Shown here: in pieces, positions 7,390 to 15,804 of the stretch | Layout of the letters: the number at the start of each line of letters is the position of its first letter | Position numbering within the stretch: the first letter of the stretch is position 1 | DNA from: JAKPCT01 sp029553165 | Lineage (GTDB): Bacteria; Bacillota; UBA4882; UBA8346 | Direction: 5' to 3' | Assembly: GCA_035359995.1 (NCBI GenBank) | Contig: DAORZT010000030.1 | Location: forward strand, 1-32,635 | Length of the DNA: 32,635 nucleotides | Notes under the pieces: model-generated | Seen by the model: the letters and a program-made list of their open reading frames with translations, nothing else | Databases searched by the model: none | Told to the model about the DNA's origin: nothing | Translations under genes and position numbers: made by a program

Positions 7390-8412
7390 GTGGCTGAAGT
7401 ACTTTCCCAATCAGAAATCGATTCTCTACTAGATGCGCTATCATCAGGTAGTTTAAAAGTTGAAGAAGTTATCAGCGATGAGAAGAAGAAGAAGATTAAA
7501 CCTTATGATTTTCGTCGTCCCAATAAGTTTTCCAAAGATCAATTGCGAACTTTAGTTATGTTACACGAGAATCTTGCCAGATTGATGACTACTTCATTAT
7601 CAACATATTTACGAAGCATGGTGCGGGTTCAAGTGGCTTCTGTCGATCAGTTGACTTATGAAGAGTTTACCAAATCATTACCGAATCCTACAGTTATGAA
7701 CATTATTTCTTTAAAGCCATTGGAAGGAAATTTTGTATTTGAATTCTCACCACAACTTGCTTTTGCAATTATTGATCGTTTATTGGGTGGAGCAGGTAGC
7801 ACCATTGAAAAGGTTCGTGAATTAACCGATATTGAACAAACGGTTATTAAACGAGTAATTTTAAAGATGCTAAGCAACATTAAAGAAGCTTGGCAAGTAG
7901 TAATTGATTTGGACCCTAATTTTGAAAGTATCGAATTAAATCCGTTATTTACGCAGATTATTCCGCCTTCAGATATGATAGTGCTAATTACTTTAGATGT
8001 TCGGATTGGTGAAACATTTGGATTGATGAATATCTGTCTTCCATTTATGGTGTTAGAGCCGATTATTAGCCGTCTGAACGCACAATTTTGGTTTGCTAGG
8101 ACCAGTAAAAATGCAACTGAGAAAAGTATTGCTTCGCTCCAATCGCGGTTAGAACAAGCGATGGTAAGGGTGACCGTGGAGTTGGGCAGAGCAGGGATTA
8201 CTGTTGGCGAATTACTCAATATTAATGTTGGCGATGTGATTCAGTTAGAACAACCGGTGAATAAATCGTTAGCAGTGCATATTGGTAACAATGTTAAATT
8301 TTATGCCAGTCCCGGACTGTCAGGGAGCCGAATGGCAGTTCAGATCAATCAAGTTGTTTATGAAGGAGAGGAAGAGAATGGATCGTCAGATATTGTCTCA
8401 GGAAGAGATTAA
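7390..8412 (+). CDS. fliM: flagellar motor switch protein FliM
   Basis: FliM is the C-ring protein that binds CheY-P and sets rotation direction. With the GTG at 7390 it has 340 residues. An upstream in-frame GTG at 7378 overlaps the ribosome site AGGAGGTG and is less likely. The N-terminus EVLSQSEIDSLLDALSSG is the CheY-P binding peptide. The middle domain includes KPYDFRRPNKFSKDQLRTL and LLGGAGS, and the C-terminal SpoA domain includes VTVELGRAGITVGELLNINV and FYASPGLSGSRMAVQI. The last 35 bases overlap the start of fliY. Confidence 0.95.
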   Translation: MAEVLSQSEIDSLLDALSSGSLKVEEVISDEKKKKIKPYDFRRPNKFSKDQLRTLVMLHENLARLMTTSLSTYLRSMVRVQVASVDQLTYEEFTKSLPNPTVMNIISLKPLEGNFVFEFSPQLAFAIIDRLLGGAGSTIEKVRELTDIEQTVIKRVILKMLSNIKEAWQVVIDLDPNFESIELNPLFTQIIPPSDMIVLITLDVRIGETFGLMNICLPFMVLEPIISRLNAQFWFARTSKNATEKSIASLQSRLEQAMVRVTVELGRAGITVGELLNINVGDVIQLEQPVNKSLAVHIGNNVKFYASPGLSGSRMAVQINQVVYEGEEENGSSDIVSGRD

Positions 8413-9496
8413 TGCTTTATTAAAAGATATTGATAATATTCCTCAGTTGACTTCTGAACAACGTGACACTTTAGGTGAAATAGGTAATATTAGTTATGGA
8501 ACAGCTTCGACGGCTTTATCGGGGTTATTGAATAAACGCGTTGATATTACTACTCCAACCGTTTATTTAACAACGCAAAAGGAGCTTAAAGAGCAGTATC
8601 CTAATCAACATGTGCTGATTGAAGTTGATTATAAAAATGGGTTACATGGTAGTAATATCCTGATAATGAAACTAAGGGATGCAGCAGTTATTGCCGATTT
8701 AATGATGGGGGGCAGTGGTGAAAGCCCAAAAGAAGAATTAACGCAGATGGAGTTAAGTGCAGTTGGTGAAGCGATGAACCAGATGATCGGAAATGCAGCA
8801 ACTTCGTTGTCGACTCTGTTTTCAAAACGAATTGATGTTGAGCCTCCTAAAGTAACTATTGTTGATTTTGCTAATGAAGAACAAGTCCTTCATAATATTG
8901 GGACTGGTGAATATTTGGCGACAGTCTCCTTTAAGCTGGAAATTGAAGGCTTGGTTGACAGCGAAGTTATGCTGATGATACCGTATAGCTTTGCAATCGA
9001 ATTAGTCGATACCCTTTTAGGACAAGCAAAACAACCGGTACAACCGGCGCCGCCCCCGAAAGTGCAATCACAACCGGCTCCGCCAAAACCGGAACCTGAG
9101 TATCGGGAGCAAGTCCCGCCGCCACAAGCAGCGGCTCCGGCAAACGAACCAACATTTTATCATGAACCGCGTTCACCGGTTATGGTTCAGCCGGCGCAAT
9201 TCACTTCGATTGGTAATAATCGTCTGAATAAGGAACCGGGAAACATTGGCCTTATTCTGGATGTTCCATTACAAGTTACAGTTGAATTAGGCAGTACCCG
9301 AATGAAGATCAAAGATATTTTGGAACTGGGACTAGGTTCGATTATTGAATTGGACAAATTGGCAGGTGACCCGGTTGATATCTTTGTAAACGGCAAATTA
9401 ATTGCCAAAGGCGAGGTAGTAGTTATTGATGAAAATTTCGGTATTAAAGTGACAGATATTGTTAGTCAGATCGAACGGGCAAATTCACTTCAATAG
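8378..9496 (+). CDS. fliY: flagellar motor switch phosphatase FliY
   Basis: FliY is the Gram-positive C-ring protein that combines a CheC-like CheY-P phosphatase with a FliN-like switch domain. The ATG at 8378 (372 residues) follows GGAGAGGAAGAG and starts MDRQILSQEEINALL, a CheY-P binding peptide like that of FliM; an in-frame extension upstream is merely fliM sequence. Two phosphatase motifs are visible: Glu34/Asn37 (EIGNISYG) and Glu131/Asn134 (GEAMNQMIGNA). A proline-rich linker covers about residues 213-268. The C-terminal SpoA/FliN domain (VPLQVTVELGSTRMKIKDIL) follows. Both active-site pairs look intact. Confidence 0.95.
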   Translation: MDRQILSQEEINALLKDIDNIPQLTSEQRDTLGEIGNISYGTASTALSGLLNKRVDITTPTVYLTTQKELKEQYPNQHVLIEVDYKNGLHGSNILIMKLRDAAVIADLMMGGSGESPKEELTQMELSAVGEAMNQMIGNAATSLSTLFSKRIDVEPPKVTIVDFANEEQVLHNIGTGEYLATVSFKLEIEGLVDSEVMLMIPYSFAIELVDTLLGQAKQPVQPAPPPKVQSQPAPPKPEPEYREQVPPPQAAAPANEPTFYHEPRSPVMVQPAQFTSIGNNRLNKEPGNIGLILDVPLQVTVELGSTRMKIKDILELGLGSIIELDKLAGDPVDIFVNGKLIAKGEVVVIDENFGIKVTDIVSQIERANSLQ

Positions 9497-9516
9497 ACTA
9501 AAGGGGGAATTTTCAA

Positions 9517-9879
9517 GTGGGTAATAGAGTATTAGTAGTTGATGATGCGGCATTTATGAGAATGATGATTAAAGATATTTTGCGAAAAGGCGGTTATGAC
9601 GTCGTCGGTGAAGCTGAAGACGGCGCTAAAGCAATTGAAAAATATAAAGAACTGAATCCGGATTTAGTAACGATGGATATTACCATGCCTGATATGGATG
9701 GAATAACTGCTGTTAGGGAGATCCGTAAAATTAATCCTAACGCCCTGATTATAATGTGCAGTGCTATGGGCCAACAGGCAATGGTAATTGACGCGATCCA
9801 AGCCGGAGCGCGGGACTTTGTTGTAAAACCATTCCAGCCCGATCGGGTCTTGGAAGCTGTTCGTAAAGTTTTAGCCTAG
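9517..9879 (+). CDS. cheY: chemotaxis response regulator CheY
   Basis: CheY is phosphorylated by CheA and then binds FliM/FliY to change rotation. The 120-residue single receiver domain has the acidic pair Asp9/Asp10, the phosphorylation site Asp54 (LVTMDITMPDMDG), Ser82 in the MCSAMG switch position, and Lys104 (VVKPF). There is no output domain. The start is a GTG with AAAGGGGGA upstream. It follows fliY, as in Bacillus subtilis, so the regulator is made with the phosphatase that resets it. Confidence 0.95.
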   Translation: MGNRVLVVDDAAFMRMMIKDILRKGGYDVVGEAEDGAKAIEKYKELNPDLVTMDITMPDMDGITAVREIRKINPNALIIMCSAMGQQAMVIDAIQAGARDFVVKPFQPDRVLEAVRKVLA

Positions 9880-9920
9880 ATTGTTGTCGAAATACAAACC
9901 GGTTAAATTAAATAGAATTG

Positions 9921-9952
9921 TTCTAATGAAACTAAAGTTTGTTTTGTTAGAA
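9921..9952 (+). repeat. imperfect inverted repeat between cheY and fliO
   Basis: TTCTAA (9921-9926) pairs with TTAGAA (9947-9952), enclosing AAACT (9929-9933) and AGTTT (9936-9940). There is no T run, so it is not a standard terminator. It may be an RNA processing or stability element in the 96-base gap. Confidence 0.3.
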
Positions 9953-9975
9953 TTGCATTGAAAGGATGCGGATAG

Positions 9976-10527
9976 ATGCGGAGAATCAACCGATTTTTGT
10001 GGTTTTACCCAATTGTCGTTGTTTTGTTCCTCCTGTTACTGGCATTGCCTTTATATGCTTCATCAGGCACAACAAATGAGATTGTTGAAGATACTAAGCC
10101 TGAATTTGGCGGGCAATGGATCTGGGCTTTGTTTTCCTTAATAATTGTAGTTTTTTTAGCATATTGGGTTAGTAAATTGGTAGCCGGAAAGTATGGAATA
10201 GCCCAAGCGAAACACATTAAGGTGGCCGAAAGTCTCTGTTTGGGACCGAATCGCCATCTTTATCTATTATTAGTGGACAAAAATGTTATGTTGGTTGGGG
10301 CAACAGAGCATGGTTTGAGTTTACTGAAAGAATTGCCTGACCCGGAATTATACAAGGAATTGGAGAAATCAATCAATAATTCGCTTACCTCCACGGCATT
10401 TAAAGATATTCTATCGCCATTAATGGGAGCAAATGGTTCCAATGATGAAAGTGTTGAATATTCAAGTGGAAAGGAACGTTTACGTCAAGGATTAGCAACG
10501 ATTAAATCTTGGCGAAGGAGAAGATAA
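9976..10527 (+). CDS. fliO: flagellar biosynthetic protein FliO
   Basis: FliO helps assemble the FliP ring of the export gate. The 183-residue protein has an N-terminal signal-like hydrophobic segment (residues about 9-28), a short external loop, a second membrane segment at about 47-68 (WIWALFSLIIVVFLAYWVSK), and the FliO core (ESLCLGPNRHLYLLLVDKNV, then GATEHGLSLLKEL). The C-terminus ends in KSWRRRR. This two-segment form is common in Bacillota FliO (FliZ). AAAGGATGCGG serves as ribosome site. fliP follows directly. Confidence 0.88.
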   Translation: MRRINRFLWFYPIVVVLFLLLLALPLYASSGTTNEIVEDTKPEFGGQWIWALFSLIIVVFLAYWVSKLVAGKYGIAQAKHIKVAESLCLGPNRHLYLLLVDKNVMLVGATEHGLSLLKELPDPELYKELEKSINNSLTSTAFKDILSPLMGANGSNDESVEYSSGKERLRQGLATIKSWRRRR

Positions 10528-10532
10528 ACAAG

Positions 10533-11309
10533 TTGAAACAGAAGAAAAAAAGCCTGCGAAGATTGTTTTATCTGCTTTTATTACTGATACCATTATTGAT
10601 TGGCGGAGTTGCCCTGGCAGCGCCGCAGACAATACCGATACCCCAAATTCAAATTGGAGTCAATACCGCTCAAAAGCCGTTAGAGATAGCCCAAAGCTTG
10701 CAAATGTTAATTATCTTGACAGTTCTGTCATTAGCTCCGGCTATTTTAATTATGACGACCTCGTTTGTCCGAATTGTGATTGTTCTTTCATTTACCCGAA
10801 CAGCAATTGGAACCAACCAAATGCCCCCTAACCAGGTGATGATTGGTTTAGCTTTATTCCTGACATTCTTTACAATGGCTCCTACTTGGGATGCAGTTAA
10901 TAATCAGGCGTTGCAACCTTTTTTAAATGGACAGATTTCGCAAGAAGATGCTTTCACTAAGGCCTCGGCTCCAATTCGCGATTTCATGTTCAAACAGACC
11001 AGAAATAAGGATTTGAAACTGTTTATTCAGGCTTCAAAGTTGCCGAACCCTAAAAATAAAGATGAGATTCCGACACAGGTATTGATTCCAGCCTTTGTGA
11101 TCAGTGAGTTAAAAACTGCATTTCAGCTTGGTTTTATGATCTTTATTCCATTTCTGGTAATTGATATGATTGTTGCCAGTACGTTGATGTCAATGGGAAT
11201 GATGATGTTACCGCCGGTAATGATCTCCTTACCCTTTAAGATATTGCTTTTTGTAATGGTTGACGGATGGCATCTGGTAGTACGCTCTTTAATATTAAGC
11301 TTCAATTAA
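10533..11309 (+). CDS. fliP: flagellar type III export gate protein FliP
   Basis: FliP forms the core pore of the flagellar export gate with FliQ and FliR. The chosen TTG at 10533 gives 258 residues and has AAGGAG 12 bases upstream; a TTG at 10509 would overlap fliO. The N-terminus is a cleavable-type signal (basic, then LFYLLLLLIPLLIGGVALA, then AAPQ), as in many FliP. The family signature FTRTAIGTNQMPPNQVMIGL and four membrane segments are present, with VDGWHLVVRSLILSF at the end. Length and order match the family. Confidence 0.94.
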   Translation: MKQKKKSLRRLFYLLLLLIPLLIGGVALAAPQTIPIPQIQIGVNTAQKPLEIAQSLQMLIILTVLSLAPAILIMTTSFVRIVIVLSFTRTAIGTNQMPPNQVMIGLALFLTFFTMAPTWDAVNNQALQPFLNGQISQEDAFTKASAPIRDFMFKQTRNKDLKLFIQASKLPNPKNKDEIPTQVLIPAFVISELKTAFQLGFMIFIPFLVIDMIVASTLMSMGMMMLPPVMISLPFKILLFVMVDGWHLVVRSLILSFN

Positions 11310-11344
11310 GAAAAGGTTTGGATTAAGAGAAAGGGCTGATTAGA

Positions 11345-11620
11345 GTGACCGATACATTTATAATTGCTGTTGGTCGAGAAGCGTTATTGACGGTGATGAT
11401 GGTTTCTGCCCCATTGCTGGGAATTGGATTGTTGGTTGGTCTAATTATCAGTATTTTTCAGGCGACAACCCAAATCCATGAACAGACACTTACGTTTATA
11501 CCGAAAATTGTTGCAATAATGATTTCAATGGTGATCTTTGGGCCATGGATGTTACATACATTAATTTCATTTGCTGATAAAATCCTGGCCAATTTAAACC
11601 AATTTACTTTCATTCGTTAA
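11345..11620 (+). CDS. fliQ: flagellar type III export gate protein FliQ
   Basis: FliQ wraps around the FliP/FliR pore. The 91-residue protein has the expected two membrane hairpin segments, about residues 15-39 and 52-76. The conserved turn between them contains FQATTQIHEQTLTFIPKI, the FliQ signature. The start is a GTG with a weak AAAGGG about 11 bases upstream, so translation may depend on fliP. Size and place between fliP and fliR are normal. Confidence 0.94.
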   Translation: MTDTFIIAVGREALLTVMMVSAPLLGIGLLVGLIISIFQATTQIHEQTLTFIPKIVAIMISMVIFGPWMLHTLISFADKILANLNQFTFIR

Positions 11621-11655
11621 TAAATAATTAAACTTATTACACAGGTGCAGATAAG

Positions 11656-12450
11656 ATGAATGTTGAAGCCATTCTGGGCGTGAATATAACCCAATTTTTA
11701 CTTAGTTTTGCCAGAGCTTCGGGACTGATAGTTGCCGCACCGGTATTTCAAAGCCGGAGTATTCCGATGCAGGTTAAAGCCTTATTGGCCGGTGTATTGG
11801 CAGCAACCACGGCGGCTTATGTTAGTAGTGATTTGGACCTCGAGAAATTCAGCTTTTGGATGGCAGTTGTTACTTTGATTCAGGAAGTCTTAACCGGAAT
11901 CATCATTGGTTTGATGATCAATCTTCCAATGTATGCTTTTCAGTTGGCAGGGTACTTCTTTGATGTCCCAATGGGTTTTGGAATGGTCAATATCATTGAT
12001 CCGCAATCGGGGACGGAGATGCCGTTAATGGGGCATTTTAATTATATTTTTGCCTGTTTGATCTTCTTGGCAATCAATGGTCATCATTCAGTGATTATGG
12101 CATTGATCCGCAGTTATGAACTGATTAAACCAGGAATGTTTTTTCTCAGGAAAGAAGCGGTCGGAGTCTTTCTGCAAGCATTTTCAGGGATGTTTTATCT
12201 TGGGTTTAAAATCGGGATTCCACTAATCGGCAGCATCTTTTTGGCTGATGTTGCTTTAGGGGTGATTTCCAAACTGATCCCGCAGATTAATGTGTTTATC
12301 GTAGGTTTTCCGGTGAAGATTTTGTTAGGTATTTTTATTATTATTGTTTTTTTACCAACATATGTGTTCTTGATTGAACAGAGTTTTGCCAATTCAGGGG
12401 ATACATACCGAATGTTACGGCTGATGTTGCAGAATTTATATGTTAAATGA
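11656..12450 (+). CDS. fliR: flagellar type III export gate protein FliR
   Basis: FliR completes the FliPQR export pore. The 264-residue membrane protein has about six to seven hydrophobic segments and the family features FARASGLIVAAPVFQSRSIP near the N-terminus, QEVLTGIIIGLMINLPMYAF in the middle and GIPLIGSIFLADVALGVISK after it. The ATG follows CAGGTG at short spacing. The stop overlaps the flhB start (ATGA). Confidence 0.93.
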   Translation: MNVEAILGVNITQFLLSFARASGLIVAAPVFQSRSIPMQVKALLAGVLAATTAAYVSSDLDLEKFSFWMAVVTLIQEVLTGIIIGLMINLPMYAFQLAGYFFDVPMGFGMVNIIDPQSGTEMPLMGHFNYIFACLIFLAINGHHSVIMALIRSYELIKPGMFFLRKEAVGVFLQAFSGMFYLGFKIGIPLIGSIFLADVALGVISKLIPQINVFIVGFPVKILLGIFIIIVFLPTYVFLIEQSFANSGDTYRMLRLMLQNLYVK

Positions 12451-13637
12451 GTGGAACAATCATGTGCGGACAGGTTATTGATAATAATGATAATCAATTT
12501 ATTTTGAATAATAAGACTGAAATTGAAAAACTCCAAGTTTCACTGCAGTTTAATCTCCAATTCTTTGCGGAAGGAGATTCCGACAAGACCGAGGAAGCTA
12601 CGCCAAGACGGAAAACTGAAGCCCGTAAGAAAGGGCAAGTAGCTAAAAGTGTTGAATTGAACTCGGTTGTTGTATTATTAGGGTTATTTATAATCCTTAA
12701 TTCTTTGGGAAGTTGGTTTTATTTTCAATTTGTTGATTATTTTAAAGATACCTTATCACCTGCTCAGCTTAACCGGGAGTTAACCGTCAATGCTTTAAAG
12801 GAGCTTTCATTTCAACATCTTTTGTTTTATGGTAAAATCTTTTTACCATTAGGTTTAGGAGCGATGCTCTTTGGACTGATCGTTAATTATGCGCAGGTTG
12901 GAGTATTATTTACACTGGAACCGTTAAAACCCCAATTTGGAAGGATCAATCTTTTTTCAGGATTTAAGCGGATTTTGAGCCCGCGGAGTTTGGTTGAATT
13001 AGTTAAAGCATCAATTAAATTAATAATCGTTTCATATGTTGCTTATTCGACAATTAAAGCAAGGTATTCGGTTTTAATATTATCAATCCGGCAGTCGCCA
13101 TTCAAAGCGGCGCTCGATGTTTGGAGTATTCTGTATCAGGTCACAATGAAGATCTGTGTCTTCTTACTGATACTGGCGGTTTTTGATTATGCTTATCAAC
13201 GCTGGGAATATAACAAGAGCTTGCGGATGACCAAAAAAGAGATCAAAGATGAGTTTAAGCAGATGGAAGGCGATCCCCAGGTTAAAGCGAAGATTAAGCA
13301 GCGGCAGCGCCAAATGGCAGCTCGCCGGATGATGCAGGAAGTTCCAAAAGCAGATGTTGTTATAACCAACCCGACTCACTTTGCAGTAGCTTTAAAGTAT
13401 GATCCGTTAAGTATGGCAGCGCCGGTTGTTATTGCTAAAGGTGAAGGCTATGTGGCGGCAAAGATTAAAGAGATTGCTAAGGAACATGATATTGTTACCG
13501 TTGAAAACAAACCTTTGGCACAAACTTTATTTAAAACGGTTGATATTGGCGAAGAGGTACCGGCCAAACTTTTCCAAGCAGTTGCCGAAGTACTGGCGTT
13601 TGTTTATCGGTTACGGCAACAACGGGCATCAGGCTGA
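12447..13637 (+). CDS. flhB: flagellar export switch protein FlhB
   Basis: FlhB is the export-gate protein that cleaves itself to change substrate class after FliK signals. The C-terminal cytoplasmic domain holds the autocleavage motif NPTH at residues 308-311 (VVITNPTHFAVALKYDP). Four membrane segments precede it. The LQFFAEGDSDKTEEATPRR stretch near residue 37 is where many Bacillota FlhB proteins begin, so the first 30 or so residues are extra; no clear ribosome site favours a later start, and an ATG at 12462 is possible. The chosen ATG overlaps the fliR stop by 4 bases, which suggests coupling. Confidence 0.93.
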   Translation: MSGTIMCGQVIDNNDNQFILNNKTEIEKLQVSLQFNLQFFAEGDSDKTEEATPRRKTEARKKGQVAKSVELNSVVVLLGLFIILNSLGSWFYFQFVDYFKDTLSPAQLNRELTVNALKELSFQHLLFYGKIFLPLGLGAMLFGLIVNYAQVGVLFTLEPLKPQFGRINLFSGFKRILSPRSLVELVKASIKLIIVSYVAYSTIKARYSVLILSIRQSPFKAALDVWSILYQVTMKICVFLLILAVFDYAYQRWEYNKSLRMTKKEIKDEFKQMEGDPQVKAKIKQRQRQMAARRMMQEVPKADVVITNPTHFAVALKYDPLSMAAPVVIAKGEGYVAAKIKEIAKEHDIVTVENKPLAQTLFKTVDIGEEVPAKLFQAVAEVLAFVYRLRQQRASG

Positions 13638-13678
13638 TTTTTCCAATTAATAATTAAGGATTAATTGTAGATTTTTAT

Positions 13679-13705
13679 TTAATCTTCGCAAAAATTTACC
13701 GATAA
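13679..13705 (+). promoter_or_regulatory. SigD-like promoter candidate before flhA
   Basis: TTAA (13679-13682), 15 bases, then ACCGATAA (13698-13705). The second element matches seven of eight bases of GCCGATAA. It would place the transcript start about 15 bases before the flhA ATG, in the 91-base gap after flhB. It may be an internal promoter for flhA-flhF-flhG and beyond. Confidence 0.4.
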
Positions 13706-13728
13706 ATGAATATGACAGGGAGAGAAAT

Positions 13729-15804
13729 ATGGTTGGAGCAAATAATACTGTTTTATCAAACCAATTTTTAAAAAGTGGCGAATTATCGGTAGTAGCGATT
13801 ATTGTATTGGTACTGGTGATGTTTTTGGTACCATTACCATCCTGGATCTTGGATGTCTTTTTAAGTCTTAATATTTGCATCGGATTCTCGATCCTATTAT
13901 TAACGATGCATGTCCGTAAAAGCTTGGAATTTTCGGTTTTTCCGTCATTGTTATTGGTAACAACCTTATTCCGGTTAGCATTGAATGTTTCATCAACCAG
14001 GTTAATTTTGCTGGAAGGGCAAGCAGGCGCGGTTATTCATGCATTTGGGTCAGTTGTGGCCGGTAATAACTATATCGTTGGTTTTGTAATGTTTGTTATT
14101 TTAACAATCATTCAGTTTATGGTTATTACCAAAGGGTCGGAGCGGGTCGCTGAAGTTGCTGCCAGGTTTGTTTTAGACGCAATGCCTGGTAAGCAGATGA
14201 GTATCGATGCCGACCTGAATGCCGGATTAATTAATGAGACTGAAGCCCGAAGCAGAAGACGTGAAGTTGAACGGGAAGCGGATTTTTACGGAGCAATGGA
14301 TGGAGCCAGTAAGTTTGTTAAAGGTGACGCCATTGCCGGAATCTTAATTACCGTAATCAATTTGATTGGTGGTTTTGCAATTGGTTACCTCCAAAAAGGG
14401 TTTACCGATCCCTTAGAAGCATTGAAAGTATATGCTTTATTGACAATCGGTGACGGATTGGTCAGTCAGGTCCCGGCGTTATTGATCTCAACAGCTACCG
14501 GTATTTTGGTAACCCGATCGGCTTCGGAAGATAATTTAGGAACCGATGTAACCAAACAGTTGCTTGCTTATCCTAAAGTATTCTGGATTGTTGCAATTGC
14601 GGTTGCTTTTTTTGGGATAATACCTGGTATGCCGAAGATTCCCTTCTTTTTGTTGGCTGGTATTGTTGGCTTTTTAGCTTATAGTTTGAAACAGGTTCAA
14701 ATCACTGATGAACTTGTCGCCGAGCAGGAACAACCGGTTGAGGAAGAGGTTAAGAGACCGGAGAATGTTGCAACTTTACTCCAGGTTGAACCGATGGAAT
14801 TAGAGATTGGTTATCGTTTGATTCCGTTAGTGGATCCGTCACAAGGCGGAGATTTATTTGAGCGGGTTACCCTGATCAGACGTCAGACCGCTTTGGAATT
14901 AGGAATGGTTTTACCACCGATCCGAATTCGCGATAATATGCAATTGGAACCGAATACATATGTGATCAAGATTAAAGGGATTGATGTTGCCAAAGGGGAG
15001 ATCCTCACGAACTACTATTTAGCAATGGATCCAGGGATTGTTGTCCAACCGCTTGAGGGTATTCCTACGGTTGAACCGGCGTTTGGATTGCCGGCGATCT
15101 GGATAACTGAAAACCAACGCGATGAAGCGGAGATTGCTGGTTATACCGTAGTTGATCCGCCATCAATTCTGGCAACTCACCTCACTGAAGTGATTAAGAG
15201 CAGAGCGTATGAGTTGTTAGGACGCCAGGAAGTTCAGTCATTGATCAATAACATTAAAGAAGATTATAATGTAGTAGTCTCGGAGTTAATCCCTAATTTA
15301 ATGACGATTGGTGAGATCCAAAAAGTATTAGCAAATCTGTTAAAAGAAGGAATTGCCATTCGTAATCTGGTAGCGATTTTAGAAACGTTGGCTGATTATG
15401 CGCCGATGACCAAAGACATTGATCTGTTAACTGAATTTGTGCGTCAGGCTTTGGCAAGACAGATTACGAAGATGGTTCAGTCAGATGATGGTGCAGTCCG
15501 GGTGATTACTTTACATCCGACTTTAGAACAATATTTGGGAAAGGTCCAGCAAGAAGCCAAAGAAATGATGGGTTATTCGATGGATCCGCGAATTATTCAA
15601 GCAATTTATGATAAATTGGGAGAGATAATTCAACAGACAACTTCGATGGGTTATCAACCAGTGATTTTAACCTCACCGACAATTCGTTTAACATTTCGGC
15701 GGATTACAGAAAGAATTTCAACCAAATTAATCATTTTATCTTATAATGAGATTATTCCTGAAGCGGAAGTACACTCTATTGGGGTGGTGGAAATAGAACT
15801 ATGA
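13729..15804 (+). CDS. flhA: flagellar export apparatus protein FlhA
   Basis: FlhA is the large ion-driven component of the export gate, with a cytoplasmic ring that docks chaperone-substrate complexes. The 691-residue protein has about eight N-terminal membrane segments (residues 18-320), with the FHIPEP-family stretch FPSLLLVTTLFRLALNVSST, the conserved cytoplasmic loop RFVLDAMPGKQMSIDADLNA, and DGLVSQVPALLISTATGILV. The C-terminal domain (about 345-691) is soluble. GGGAGAG precedes the ATG. Its stop overlaps the flhF start (ATGA). Length is typical. Confidence 0.96.
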   Translation: MVGANNTVLSNQFLKSGELSVVAIIVLVLVMFLVPLPSWILDVFLSLNICIGFSILLLTMHVRKSLEFSVFPSLLLVTTLFRLALNVSSTRLILLEGQAGAVIHAFGSVVAGNNYIVGFVMFVILTIIQFMVITKGSERVAEVAARFVLDAMPGKQMSIDADLNAGLINETEARSRRREVEREADFYGAMDGASKFVKGDAIAGILITVINLIGGFAIGYLQKGFTDPLEALKVYALLTIGDGLVSQVPALLISTATGILVTRSASEDNLGTDVTKQLLAYPKVFWIVAIAVAFFGIIPGMPKIPFFLLAGIVGFLAYSLKQVQITDELVAEQEQPVEEEVKRPENVATLLQVEPMELEIGYRLIPLVDPSQGGDLFERVTLIRRQTALELGMVLPPIRIRDNMQLEPNTYVIKIKGIDVAKGEILTNYYLAMDPGIVVQPLEGIPTVEPAFGLPAIWITENQRDEAEIAGYTVVDPPSILATHLTEVIKSRAYELLGRQEVQSLINNIKEDYNVVVSELIPNLMTIGEIQKVLANLLKEGIAIRNLVAILETLADYAPMTKDIDLLTEFVRQALARQITKMVQSDDGAVRVITLHPTLEQYLGKVQQEAKEMMGYSMDPRIIQAIYDKLGEIIQQTTSMGYQPVILTSPTIRLTFRRITERISTKLIILSYNEIIPEAEVHSIGVVEIEL

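Noticed and set aside
7656..8219. 187-residue reading on the minus strand
   Set aside because: It lies wholly inside fliM, which has clear domains; it is a shadow reading of fliM with no ribosome site.
9030..9180. repeat array in fliY
   Set aside because: The CCG-rich stretch only encodes the proline-rich linker of FliY and has no regular unit.
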